A DNA stretch of 64,000 nt, taken from Adenophora triphylla var. japonica. Lineage: Eukaryota; Streptophyta; Magnoliopsida; Asterales; Campanulaceae. Below, in pieces: positions 44,504-55,734 of this stretch. Location: assembly GCA_022495995.1 (NCBI GenBank), contig JAFEMH010000982.1, forward strand, positions 310,001-374,000, written 5' to 3'. The notes under the pieces were generated by a model. The model saw only the letters and a list, made by a program, of their open reading frames with translations. It made no database searches and was not told the DNA's origin. A program made the position numbers and the translations under genes. Positions within the stretch are counted from its first letter, which is position 1. Every line of letters starts with the position of its first letter.

Positions 44504-47500
44504 GCTGAGCACCCCAACCCGGAACCTAACGCGTGTCCCGAGCTTGAGAAGCTCAAACTAAGAAAACCCATCTTATATTTTTAAAACTTTTATTTGCCTT
44601 TACAAGAAAACCAATTCTAACTTTTTCCATAAACAAAATCAAATAATAATATCTCCACTTGGAGGAATTTAAACAAATACTTTAATAACCATACTTGATT
44701 AATTACATTGAAAATCCTTATTAACATTTTTTTGACAAAAGAGTTTTCCTTACAACTTATACAAGAGTAATACTTAAATATGACTCCCGACAACCCACTC
44801 ATATACCTATCCTGATAAGTCCCAAAAGCAAGAGTCCAAACTCTTTCCCCGACCTCACTGGCTCAGTCACCTGTCTCAGCACAATCTAAAACAGTAAAAG
44901 GGAAAGGGTGAGAATAAATCTCAATAAGCTATTATGAATGCAGCAAGATGCCAAACAAGATGCAACACATCAAAAGACATATCCACATAATCGAGAGGCT
45001 CCCGCCGCCAACCGTCCCATACCTGGTTGGAAACAACGACCATTTCATCATGAATATATCACAACACATAAGTACGATAAAGTAACACTTAGAAGGATAC
45101 TGAGCCAAGGTTTTATCTCCAAAAGGATATACACATCCGAGCAGCGACAGTTGATGAAGCGGTTCCGGAACCATGAACAATAACGGTACCATAGGGATTC
45201 TGACACACAGTCATATCCCCAGTGAAACTAGACCATCTACCTCAAAAGGAGATGCTAGCCCACTAATCCCACACAAGGGGGACAAAACTGGGTTACCAAT
45301 GTATGAATATAATGAACTTGGCTCGGTGCCATTATAATTCCATAACATTGCCCAACAACAAATACCAGCTGGATTTTCATAACTAAGCACAGTAATAACA
45401 TACTTGCTTAACCAAACATTGTATGATCCAAAGTAGGGATACATACCACAATAGCATATCATGAAGATAGCAATACTATAACAAGTATTCAACATATTAG
45501 CACAACGGCTATAAATCTCTGTTTCAACATGTACGAGTTTAGGAATTCCAAAGTAGGGAATCCTACAACAATAGAATATCATAAAGATAGAAATACTATA
45601 ACAAGTATTTAACATATTAGCACAACGGCTATCAATCCTTGAACAAATCCCAAACAATTTAGAAATTCCAAAGTAGGGAACCCTAGCATTTATATCGGAA
45701 TACATCAATGAATATGAATCCAGGTAAGGCAACAATATAACCAATAAATCCACACTTGGGATAGACATATAACCATATGCTAGATCAATCCACACTTTGG
45801 ATAACAAGGTAGCAATATAATAAATACACATTTCCAAACTAGCACAATAGCGTAACATACAACTTCTACACTATTCAAACCCAATCACCAAGGATATGGG
45901 GTACTTAAGGCCACTATGTATTATAAACCATTCCTACATAGTCATTACACAACCTCGGATAACCTTAATAAAAGTTCAAGATCTACTTCCCAAGTTTGAA
46001 CCACTTTGGTGGAGTACGAATCAAGCTTAACAACCAATTTCCTGGACAATATTTAAACTACTCTTACAATTCCATTTTGACCACATAAGACATCATGGCC
46101 TAGCCAAAGTATTCTACTTTAACCTAGGTTAAAAATGATTAATTCATATCCGGGTAGATTAGGTTCCACTACCTTGAAAGGGTTAGGAATCATGTTAAGT
46201 GGTTGTTGGTGGAAATCGACAAGAAGGAAGCGAGGAAATTACGGTGACATGGGCGACCGCCCAGTCACTATGGGCGACCGCCCAAAAGGGTCTAATAAGG
46301 GTTACACTTTCGGTGGGTTGGGCGGCCGCTCAGGCCTATGGGCGACCGCCCAAGGAAGATTTCAGCACTTCGAATTTCTAACTCCTTTTCACATATTTTC
46401 TTTTTCCCCATTTATAATCTTTCTTAAAATTTCCCAAAAGGATTTTCTAACTTTACAAACCTCAATTTAAATCATTAAATCCCCAAATAACATAACCCTA
46501 AATCATTTACCCCTTGATTCTCCACCCATTTCACTACCACAATTCAAGTTTAACCTCCTTAATTTAACTTAATCCATTTTCTTACCCCATTGATCATCTT
46601 CCTTAACAACCATATCATTCTATAGCATAAACCACTTTCTTAACTACAAGGAGGTTTCCAAAGCATCTGATAACCCTTTTAGTCATAATAACAACACCAA
46701 ATAATTCATGAACATTAATTAGAAGAGAAAATCATAATAACCCCAATCAAGTCATTAACATATTACTCCCATTATAACCTCATTCCTTCAACTTAAACCC
46801 CCATATCATAACTAAAATCAATTAAATCTTGAATAATCATTTTACTCAAATAACCATATTAAAAATACAATATACCTTTTCTTTTCATAAAACATTCATT
46901 AACACATAGAGTGTGCAATATTTAGAAAGAAGTCATAATAACTTACTTAGCAATTATTGGATGGAAAGAAGATTTTTCTTAGCTTGATGAGTTCCCCTCT
47001 TCACCCCGAACACGGAAGTACACAGGATCATCAATTGGAGAAGACTTGAATGCTTTAGAACTTTGAGAAGAAAAGCTTCCATGGAAGAGTTTCCATGGAA
47101 TTAGGAAGAAGGAAGGAAGAGGAAGAATGATGAGGAAGAAGTGGGGAGGTGAATAAGAATAATGGAGGAGGCATGGGGAGAGTATGGGAAAAAGTAGGGT
47201 AGTGTGTTGACTAAGGAAAAAGGGGAGGGAATTAAGGGGATAAATGGACCCCCACAAATAACCTCCTTCTTACTTCTTACTTCTTTTTCTATTCTTTATA
47301 TTTTTCCCCACACAAAATAACTACCCACATTTTATTTATTTTATCCATTTCTAATATTATATTTCTCCCAAGAATATTATTTTAATTCCCAATCATTTCA
47401 TTTTAATATTAAGAAACCAAAGATATAAATTAAACACATAATATTAAAAATAATATTAAAAGCACATTTTATGATACTAAAATAGGTGCCTAGGTTTAGG

Positions 47501-47509
47501 GTCGTTACA
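44504..47509 (-). repeat. 5' LTR of element D (about 3.0 kb)
   Basis: Partner of 38768-41784. Its left border (GCTGAGCACC) differs at two bases from the expected TGTGAGCACC, so the end has mutated. Confidence 0.9.
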
Positions 47510-47818
47510 CCTTTGGTCTGGGACCAGATCCCTCCCCCGATGAAAATGATGAAGCGCATGAACTACATCCCGGGGCTTGGTTTGGGAAAACGCCATCAGG
47601 GTACCCAACAAATCATCAATATCAAAGAGCAAAATACCCTCCATGGCCTGGGATACATTTCTACTCCCGAAGACGCTGCGGAAGACAAACGAGCTGCACA
47701 GAAACGCTTCGCCAATGGCAAAAGAGGCTTGCACGCAATCTCCGATCTTCGCCCTTACAGCTTCGACAAGACCAAGTACTTCACAAAGAAAGATCACAAC
47801 TTGAATGAAGACACATAA
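47510..47818 (+). pseudogene. G-patch segment of element A pol, downstream of D
   Basis: The frame cut at 38767 resumes as VWDQIPPPMKMMKRMNYI and PGLGLGKRHQG, a G-patch-like motif between protease and reverse transcriptase in Tat-type elements. It is homologous to 18447-18550 of element B. It stops at 47818 after about 100 residues. Only 45 bases later the integrase zinc finger starts, so reverse transcriptase and RNase H (normally about 600 residues) have been deleted. Confidence 0.8.
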
Positions 47819-47863
47819 AAGGGAACAGAGCTGATCAACGCAAAACAAAGCTGGCCGGCAACC

Positions 47864-48947
47864 ATGGAAGAAGCGAGCAAGCTCATGAACGAAGTTCACA
47901 ATGGGGCTTGCGGTCCCCACATGAACGCCAGGGCCCTAATGCAAATCATTCTTCGAATGGGCTACTACTGGATCTCCATGGAGGCAGACTGCATTCACTT
48001 TGTCCGAAGCTGCGACAAGTGCCAACGGTTCTCCAACCTCAATCATCTACCTCCTCACGATCTCTACTGCATGACTACGCCCTGGCCCTTCGCCACTTGG
48101 GGAATTGACGTCATTGGGAAAATCGCTCCGCCAGGCAGCAAAGGTGACCGAGTTCATCTTGGTAGCCATCGACTACTTCACCAAATGGGTCGAAGCCAAG
48201 TCTTACAAGGTGCTCACCTCCAAGAAAGTGGCACATTTCCTCGGGGAAAACATCATCTGCCGATACGGCATCCCGAACGAAGTCATATCAGACAACGGCT
48301 CCCACTTCGAGGGAGAATGCGACAGACTGTTGGCCGAATTCAAGATCACACGCCACAAGTCTTCCCCCTACCGGCCACAAACAAACGGCGCCGTAGAAGC
48401 AGCAAACAAAACCCTCGAACGGATCATCCGAAAAATGACCACCCGAGGACGAGATTGGCCCGAGAAGCTGCACCTTGCACTTTGGGGCTACCGAACATCA
48501 GTCAGAACAGCCACGGGAGAAACCCCATTCGCCCTGACATACGGGATGGAAGCAGTACTTCCCATTGAATTGGAAATTCCCTCACTCCGAGTGCTGCTGG
48601 AAAATGAAATCAACGAAGTCGAATGGCTCCGAAGCCTACACGACGAATTGGATCTGCTAGACGAGCGATGACTAAAGGCCATGGAACATGTCCGAGCCTA
48701 CCAAAGCAGGATGGCTAGAGCTTTCGACAAGAAGGTCAAGTCCCGAGACATCAGGGAAGGCGACCTGGTACTCAAAGAAAAGCCTCCCACTCGAACCAAC
48801 CCACTGGGAAAATGGGAAACAACATGGATCGGCCCCTTCGTGGTTCAAAAGATCTTCTCCGGAGGTGTCATAAAGCTGACAGACCTAGACGGCAATCCCT
48901 TCATGAATCCAGTCAACGGAAGCAAACTTCGCAGATACTTCGCCTAA
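47864..48947 (+). pseudogene. Integrase of element A, one frameshift and one nonsense codon
   Basis: The HHCC finger is intact (EVHNG, GPH, SCDKC). The core has WGIDVIG for the first Asp, ISDNGSHFEG for the second and YRPQTNGAVEAANKTLERI for the Glu. A single-base frameshift near 48135-48150 separates finger from core. At 48669 a TGA follows LLDER where CGA is expected, a change typical of methylated CpG deamination. The C-terminal domain (VRAYQSRMARAFDKKVK, then GDLVL and GPFVV) ends at a TAA at 48947. Role: insertion of the cDNA copy. Confidence 0.92.
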
Positions 48948-49279
48948 AGAAGAACAAACTGTGCATCTCTTGGCACTCCATATAGTGTCGAACTACGCAG
49001 ACCTGAGCCCTCTAGTCCGGGAGAACGTAGGCAACCTTAATTGGTTCGGTCTAAAAACACACAAAAAGTCAAAAGTTTGAATGTCAAGCAAGACCTCCAT
49101 CAAGCTACAGACTTTCCAAGAGCATGCCCCCGCCATCACCTTGACCAAGTCAAAACAACGGCGGCAACACTAAAGGACATCCGAAGGTCACTCAGCATCA
49201 AACGACCGACCCATGTCAACATCCAAGCCAGGGGCTTGTCTTCGCCCTCACGCGCTTCAAAAATATTTATATATATATA
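48948..49279 (+). other. Post-integrase region of element A
   Basis: Non-coding; the part 49100-49270 is shared with B at 20880-21100 in inverse orientation. It ends in an (AT)n stretch where a MITE has inserted. Confidence 0.6.
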
Positions 49280-49281
49280 TA

Positions 49282-49576
49282 CTCCCTCTGTCCCATAAGT
49301 CTTAAGAAAACTTTCCATTTTGGGCGTCCCATAAGTCTTAAGAAATCCCAAAAAGGAAACCTTAAATCACTATTCTCTCCACTCATTCTCTCTCCTACAT
49401 TATTTTAATACTCACAACACATTATAATTTACTATTCCCTCCACTCATTCTCTCTCCTATTTAATTTTTCACACTCACAAAACTTCTTCCACTCATTCTC
49501 TCTCCTAATACTATAATAATATTCCTTAATTCCCGCGCAAAATGGAATCTTCTTAAGCTTAATGGGACGGAGGGAG
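49282..49576. mobile_element. Stowaway (Tc1/mariner) MITE, 295 bp
   Basis: The left end CTCCCTCTGTCCCATAAG is matched at the right end by GGGACGGAGGGAG in inverse orientation. The TA dinucleotide is duplicated on both sides (49280-49281 and 49577-49578). CTCCCTCYGTCCC is the canonical Stowaway terminus. The interior is AT-rich and non-coding. Confidence 0.93.
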
Positions 49577-49578
49577 TA

Positions 49579-50007
49579 TATAATAAGCTCAAGCAGAAGC
49601 TGCAAAAATGAGGTTAAGAGCCCGACGCCAACAAACAAGAGGCAAGGAAGCTACAGAAAAGACCGTCAAAACGACTTGTCAGGGGATCATCCAACCTCTC
49701 AGCCAAACACAAAGCCCAAGCAAAAGGGATTGCCGTCAAGGCCCAGGCTGCTTCAGTCCGCGAATGCAACAGAAAAGTCCAAAGATGGACGCCGTTGAGG
49801 CTCACGAAAGCAAAAGAAACGAAAAGCAAACAAGAGATCTTGCGTCTCGACAAAGCTTTAAAAGTAAATCACAAATCACTAACGATTACAATATTTCTTG
49901 ATGAGTTCAAGCACGGTCTACTCTCAAGTTCACAACATGCTAAAAGACAGCTTAATACATTTAACAAATAATGTGTTTACAAATGCAATGAATGGATACC
50001 TATGAGG
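49579..50007. other. Element A spacer between MITE and antisense ORF1
   Basis: The first part (49600-49700) is similar to B near 20440-20520. No domain is recognised on either strand. Confidence 0.5.
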
Positions 50008-51530
50008 TCATTCCGCGCCATCTGCGCTTGTCCCCTCGCCATTCTTCCCTTTCTTCCCTCGTCCCCGGCGAGTCTTCTTTCGCTCCACGCGAGCCAGCTC
50101 TGCGTCTCTCAGTCCGAGATCAGGGGTCCTCCCCATCGAGTCAAACAATCCAGCAGCTCTCAGGACTTCATTCTTCCATGCTTCGGCTCGGATCTCCTCC
50201 CTGCGAGTCTGCAAAAGAGGACCTCTCTCCGTCAGTCGGTCAACTCTGGTCTCGTAGTCAAACAAAGTGTCTCCCGTCACATCCGAGGGGTCGGACCGGG
50301 CTTCGGCACTCCGAGGCAATAGCTACTACGGCAATCGGGCTCCCGAATCGCTCCACGCCTGCTCCCAAAGCCACTTGGGGCGCCCAACACGCTGCTCATA
50401 CCGGGCCGGAGTGCAGGTAGTCAATACAACACTCTCCTGACGTCTAAGGAGCACCACAGGAGGGAAAGCGGAATACTTCCATACCCTCAGAAAATACTAA
50501 AGAACACCTGGAGCTGCCATACAAAGAGGAGCTACCTCCGCAGTAGAGGGGTCATCCCAGCCCAACAAAGGCTCCTACTTCATCCCAAATTGCCGGGAAA
50601 CAAGCGACGGAATATAGAAGGAGGACCAAGACAAACCTGGAACTCTGACCACATAGGACCCTTCCTGAAAGGACCTCCTAGTCTCAATCCCCCAGTGCGT
50701 AACCCACCAACGGATCTGATGCGTACTAAGCCATGCCATCCATCTCTCCCAGGCGGACTGATCCATATCCAACACAAGAGGTCGCCGAGCAAACGACCAC
50801 GGACTAAACGACGTTGGAGCCTCGGGCATGGCCTGAAGTCTCTCCCTCAGCCACAAGGTGAGCAAAGCAGGGCTTCCCCCTCTCATGAACCGATCCCCAG
50901 TCGCCAGACGGTCAATACCATGAAGAGTCTCCCCCAACACCAACGGGACAATATCCTCTCCAGCTCTGCAGTGCCTAACCACATCTAGCAAAGCGCCATC
51001 GCAAGTCCCTAGGGAGCTGACCATGAAAAGTGTCGCTATCATGCATAAGGCAAAAGCATCCCAAGAGACATCACTCTCATCATCAATCATAAACCGCTCC
51101 GGCAACGCAGAAATGTCAATATGACCCGAATCAAGAATCATGCCCTGCACTTCTCCCAACGAAGTCCGAAGAAAGCCTGCAAGCTTCACGCTCACGGCAG
51201 CACCGCCAATCAAAGGAAGCGAGATGGCCTCCACCTCCGGTCCTCCAATCAAAGCCTGAAAATCCTCAAAGGTGGGCACCATCTCATTGTAGGAGAAGCA
51301 ATACACATGCCTCCTAACATCCCAGAACTTCGCGGCGGCCCCGCAATAATTCCCAATCGGGAACCCAACTCCTTAAGGGACCAAACCGAGCAAAGTCGAA
51401 ACCTTACCTCGAAAGCCCGTCTCTGATGCCTCATACGGTGTCGCATCCACATTTTCAGCCGCTCAAGGAAGTGTGCTTGCCGCTCCTGCGAAAGCCTTGG
51501 CAAAATTCTTGGAACGGACGAAGAATCCAT
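50008..51530 (-). pseudogene. Antisense ORF1 of element A: DUF7745-like protein
   Basis: The gene runs opposite to the element. It starts MDSSSVPRILPRLSQE at 51530, shifts frame near 51350-51410 and continues as a 243-residue frame (51306-50575) with VYCFSYNEMVPTFEDFQALI, the conserved motif of the plant DUF7745 family, and a later helical part (GETLHGIDRLATGDR, GGSPALLTLWLRERL). After a stop at 50575 homologous-looking sequence goes on (RYEQRVGRPKWLWEQAW) and ends in a basic tail RKKTRRGRGKKGKNGE at 50008. Extra antisense ORFs between pol and the 3' LTR are known in Tat-lineage elements. Its function is unknown. Two paired palindromes lie 118-162 bases upstream of the start. Confidence 0.7.
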
Positions 51531-51647
51531 GGCAAAAATGGAGGTTCCTAGAGAAAATGGGGAAGAAAGCTCGAAAATGGCTGAAAATGGGGAGTGGGGA
51601 AAGTCCAGACATCCGGAAAGCCTTTATCCCTTCCCAAAAGCAAAGGT

Positions 51648-51692
51648 GATCCGTACGGACCTCTTTGCACCCCAAGTTGGTCCGTACGGACC
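51648..51692. promoter_or_regulatory. Palindrome pair upstream of antisense ORF1
   Basis: 51648-51661 (GATCCGTACGGACC, one base off) and 51679-51692 (GGTCCGTACGGACC), exactly 31 bp apart as in the LTR. Tails TCTTTGCA and TTGTTGCA lie on the plus strand. For the minus-strand gene this is about 120-160 bases upstream of the ATG. Confidence 0.88.
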
Positions 51693-52019
51693 TTGTTGCA
51701 TCATGGGCCCATTTTCCCAGCAAACAGTACAACAACCACTGTTCCCCGCAGGACCTTGCTCCAAACTGCCCAAACCCTGGCCAAAGCCATTTCCGGCAAA
51801 CATACACTACCCACAGACGCACTCCCAGCTCACGTGGCATGCACAAATAATAAAATAGCAACAATTCCTAGGACAACTCCCGGGAATCATGAAATACGGC
51901 ATTACATCTTAAAATAAAATATTTTGCGATGCAAATGCGAATGTTTTATTACAGGTACATATAATGTCTATTGCTAAACAAAAAAAAGAAGATATGGAAA
52001 GAGGGAAAGTAAATGAGCC

Positions 52020-54958
52020 CTAATCCGACTCTTCAGCCTCATCATCATCACTAACATCCTCAAGCGAGAAGTCGGGCACCCCGGCAAACTCGCCAGTCAC
52101 ACCCTCATCATCAGAATACTGAAACCCCTCCTGGGGTAGGTACTCAAGATACTCGGAAGGGTGAAACCCGACAAAAGGATCGAAGTAGGCAGGCTCTGAC
52201 GCACTCTCTCCCGGTGCCTCCTGCGAAGGCCAGAACTGGTGAAAGACCGGCGGCCTCTGGACTCCCGAAGACGTCCCGGCATCCATGCTATGCCGCCCCC
52301 TAGAAGGTCCCTCCTGCTGCGGCTCCGGCTCAACCCTCAGCGGAGGAGCATCCACAGAATGCCTCGAAGGCATCGGCTCATACTTCGACACACGCCGCAA
52401 AGACCGGCAAGACATCTTCCCCGCCATCTTCTTCACAAAGGACCGCATCGCCACATAACGGCGGGTCAGCGTGTCATAGGCTCTCCCAGAGACCTGCACA
52501 AACAAACAGCCAAAGAAACGCTCAGCTAACAAGATACAGGCATACTCAACAAAAAAAAATACAGAAAAGATGCCAAGACAGAAAAGAGTAAGCACACTCA
52601 CCGGCACATTCGGGTCAACCCGATAAGCAGCAAGAGCCAGCTCAGGCACGGGTATCGACACCCTACGCCTCGATGAGTCGCCCCGTACATATGTGAAATC
52701 CGGCCCAGGCACCGGAACCTCTGGGGGACCTGGCGGGCCAGCCTCCCTCTCCCTCGCTAACACCTGTGGCGTCCTCAACTTCCTCCTCACGAAGGACCCA
52801 TACTCCTCTCCAAACAAAACAAACTCATCGGCACTCACGCCGCCCATATACCTCTCAAACTCCAGCACATCCATATCCCGGGAATCCATCATCCCAAAAG
52901 GAGGGTCCCTCGGAGCCAAGGGGAGCATACCGAGGGCCATCTTTGCCCGAGAAGACCCTCTCTCCCAAGTACATGACGTCACAGGTCACGCCCCGCAGCA
53001 TCTTCCTCTGCGCTGTCACCACGGGACCGCCCTCGAACTCGTCAGCCCCATACCGAGCCCAGGGGTACAGAGAAAACTCCACCAGGCTATCTCTCCCCAG
53101 ATACTCCTGCACCTCCCCGTAGGCAATGGTGAGCTTCCCCCTACTCATCCTCCTCCTCCTCGCCGGACGGGCCCAGCTCAACATAGCAGGATAGGCCGCT
53201 ATGGCCTCAGCATCTCGGTCCCACGGGAAGCACCGGAAGACCTCATAGAACCACACCTGCGACAAAAGCAGAAAAGGCTCAGTGCAAAAGAAAACGGAGA
53301 AATGACAGGTTGCTAATAAAAAACAGCAGTAAACTCATACCTCCAAAGCAAAGTCAAAGCAGCCCAAAGAATTAGCCACGCATCGGCTAAACCGGTCCAA
53401 AGAGAAATAAAGCTCGGCCAGGCCCGCCTCGCCCCAAGCTATCTCGCAAACCCTCTCCAAATCAATCAAACTCTCCAGTAGAGCAAAGGGAGCCGTGGTC
53501 GCGTGATTCGAGAACAGAGTCTCGGAAAGGGCAAATCACATGAAGGATCGTGCCAACTGATCCGCCGTCACCATGCTGGTACCACGGCAATAGGCCCCAA
53601 TACTGGCCGTGATCCGCATCTCCACATCGCTGTACAGCATGCCCAGGCCCCTGCGAGGAAGAGGCGCGAAGCCCAACAGCTCAGCCAGCACCTCATCAGA
53701 TATCCTGTCCCTCCACCGCACTGGCCCTCCTTTGAAGGAAAGCCCGGTGATAGCAGCAAAATCGGTGGGAGTCACCGTCACCTTGCCCCAGCTCAAATGG
53801 AAGGTGTGGGTGGTATCCCACCAATACTCGGACAAGCCTAGGAAAATGCTCATGTTCTTCCTCGTGTCAGAAATCCCGGCCAAGTTCTCCACGAACGCGC
53901 CCAAGCCGGAACCATAAACCAGCCTCCTAGGGCTCGGCCTGCCCCCCATATAGATGTCCGGCAACTGCTGCCACAGCTCCACTACAGCCTCGATCGACCC
54001 CCGAGACTTCATCTTTTTGGCTTTCCCAGACAAAAGCCCCTCATCCTGCAGGTAAACACAGCAAAGGTACGTCAGTCACAGTACTTAATGCAAAACATCA
54101 AAAGAAAAATGGGGCGTCCGTCCCAACATTGCACATAATTTTCACATGTAACCCGTCACAAAACATGGCATGCATTGCACATAATTTTCCCCATGCAGTC
54201 CGTCACAAAACACGGTACACACTGTACAAATTTTCTCAACGGAGGGATTAAGCCCTACACGACACATTTTCACAAGACCCGTCACAAAACACGACACATA
54301 TTGCACATAATTTTCACATGTAACCCGTCACAAAACACGGCACATATTAGACATAAACTCCCCACAAAGTCCGTCACCAAAAACACGGTACACACTACAT
54401 TACACACCTTCAGAAAAGTCCGTCCCTACACGGCACATACTTTCAGACAAAACCCGTCACAAAACACGGCACATGTCACATTTTTCACAAAATTTGTCCC
54501 TACATGGCAATTTTTCTTACAATGTGCATACAAGAAATAGCATAAGGTACAAAATACCAAAGCATGCATTTCAAAGAGAGGCACTTTATTTTTACAAATA
54601 AGAGCCAATCTACACATTTTTGCACAAAAATCACATACCCACAATTCTTACATGCTCAATTTCAACAATTCATCACGAATTTCACAAAAAGCATGGCAAA
54701 CAACAAAAGCCCCAAATATGCGAAAAACTAAAATCTAGTTCTAGCATTCAACAATTCAAGCAAGGAATCAAGACGAAATTGATTTCTTACCTCCCCGACG
54801 TTCCTAACTCGCCTAGTGTGCACCTCCGGATTCGGATACAATACATCCGGATTTCTCGACGAAGGCACGAAGGAAGTGCAATTCCTTTGAAGCTCCGCCC
54901 TTTGCTCGATCATCTCTTGGCTCCGTTGACGACGTCCTCTCCTTAATCCTTCCGCCAT
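52020..54958 (-). pseudogene. Antisense gene 2 of element A: plant mobile domain protein, 4 exons
   Basis: Predicted exons on the minus strand are 54958-54791, 54045-53341, 53256-52602 and 52493-52020, each junction with GT..AG (GTAAGA, GTATGA and GTGAGT donors; CTGCAG, TCGCAG and GTGCAG acceptors). Exon 1 is a basic leader (MAEGLRRGRRQRSQEM). Exon 2 has EYWWDTTHTFHLSWGKVTVT and TDFAAITGLSFKGGPV, the plant mobile domain (PMD, PF10536-like) N-terminal motif. Exon 3 begins VWFYEVFRCFPWDRDAE, the second PMD motif. Exon 4 ends in an acidic tail (DVSDDDEAEESD). An in-frame TGA at 53528 and a frameshift near 52960 damage it. PMDs occur in transposons and in host silencing proteins such as MAIL1. 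It is the only intron-containing gene in the block, which points to capture of a host-like gene. Confidence 0.75.
54090..54490. repeat. Degenerate repeat inside intron 1 of antisense gene 2
   Basis: The motif CGTCACAAAACACGGCACAT with a following CACATAATTTTCAC recurs about six times at 40-60-bp spacing. It nearly fills the 745-bp intron. Confidence 0.85.
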
Positions 54959-55126
54959 TACAAGCAACTCAAGCTAATTTTTGGAGGAATTTCTAAGCAA
55001 TTTGGACAACAATGGAGTTTTTCTCCTTCTCTCTCTCTCTCTGGTGCACGAACTGGAAGAAGAAGAAATGGGAAAAGCCTCGGTGCTGAAGTTGGTCAAA
55101 TCCTGGGAACTGTAAAAATCAGCACT

Positions 55127-55171
55127 GGTCCGTACGGACCTCTTTACATCCCAGGTTGGTCCGTACGGACC
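55127..55171. promoter_or_regulatory. Palindrome pair upstream of antisense gene 2
   Basis: 55127-55140 and 55158-55171, both perfect GGTCCGTACGGACC, 31 bp apart, with plus-strand tails TCTTTACA and TTCTTGCA. They are about 170-215 bases upstream of the ATG at 54958. A (CT)n-rich segment (55025-55045) lies between. Confidence 0.9.
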
Positions 55172-55264
55172 TTCTTGCAACCCGTGGCCAAATTACTTCT
55201 TTGCCCTTATAATCTTTGCCCTTGGCTGTCCAAAGGCCTATTTTAGCAGATTCAATGCAGTTTG

Positions 55265-55480
55265 GTCCTTAACCCAACAAAACCAACCCCGGCCGTCATC
55301 GTAAGTCCGGATTTCGCCCACTAAACGGCAACTCAGACCCCGACCGTCATCGTAAGTCCGGATTTTGCCCACTAAACGGCAACTCAGACCCCGACCGTCA
55401 TCCTAAGTCCGGATTTCGCCCACTAAATGGCAACGCAGACACCGGCCGTCATCGTAAGCCCGAACCTCGCCCACTAAACG
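55265..55480. repeat. About 65-bp tandem repeat, 3' region of A
   Basis: Units with CCGTCATCGTAAGTCCGGAT and CCCACTAAACGGCAAC recur four times, with weaker copies at about 55570 and 55640. Confidence 0.85.
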
Positions 55481-55734
55481 GTAAAGCAAGCACAAAAAGG
55501 AGCCATCACCTCCAAGCACAAACCTCAAGGCACAAAACCCCTCCAAAATGTCAAACGGTGAATCAACCACCGGCCATCAAAGTAAGCCCGAAGTCACCTT
55601 CTCAGCGGAAAAAGCCCCTACAAGGCTACATATCCCCAGCAGATGAACACCGGCAGTCATCGTAAGTCCAACCTTTTCCCCAGCGGACAAAACGTGAGGC
55701 ATCCACACCTCTCACAATCGAAGCACAAGGCAGC

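Larger units (their letters stand above)
38768..47509 (-). mobile_element. Element D: chromovirus-like LARD nested in A's pol
   Basis: Two 3.0-kb LTRs flank 2.7 kb of non-coding sequence. On the minus strand the LTR starts TGTAACGACCC and ends near GTGCTCACA. A perfect 5-bp duplication CCTTT flanks it (38763-38767, 47510-47514). The polypurine tract (TTTAAGGGGGAGTGAG on the minus strand) is beside the left LTR and a degenerate tRNA-iMet primer site beside the right. These ends resemble Tekay/Del-type chromoviruses. There is no gag or pol, so it is a large retrotransposon derivative moved by another element. Confidence 0.88.

Noticed and set aside
45211..45858. 215-codon minus-strand Tyr/Cys-rich frame in the LTR of D
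   Set aside because: The equivalent frame in the other LTR is broken and shows no family motif; it is LTR sequence.
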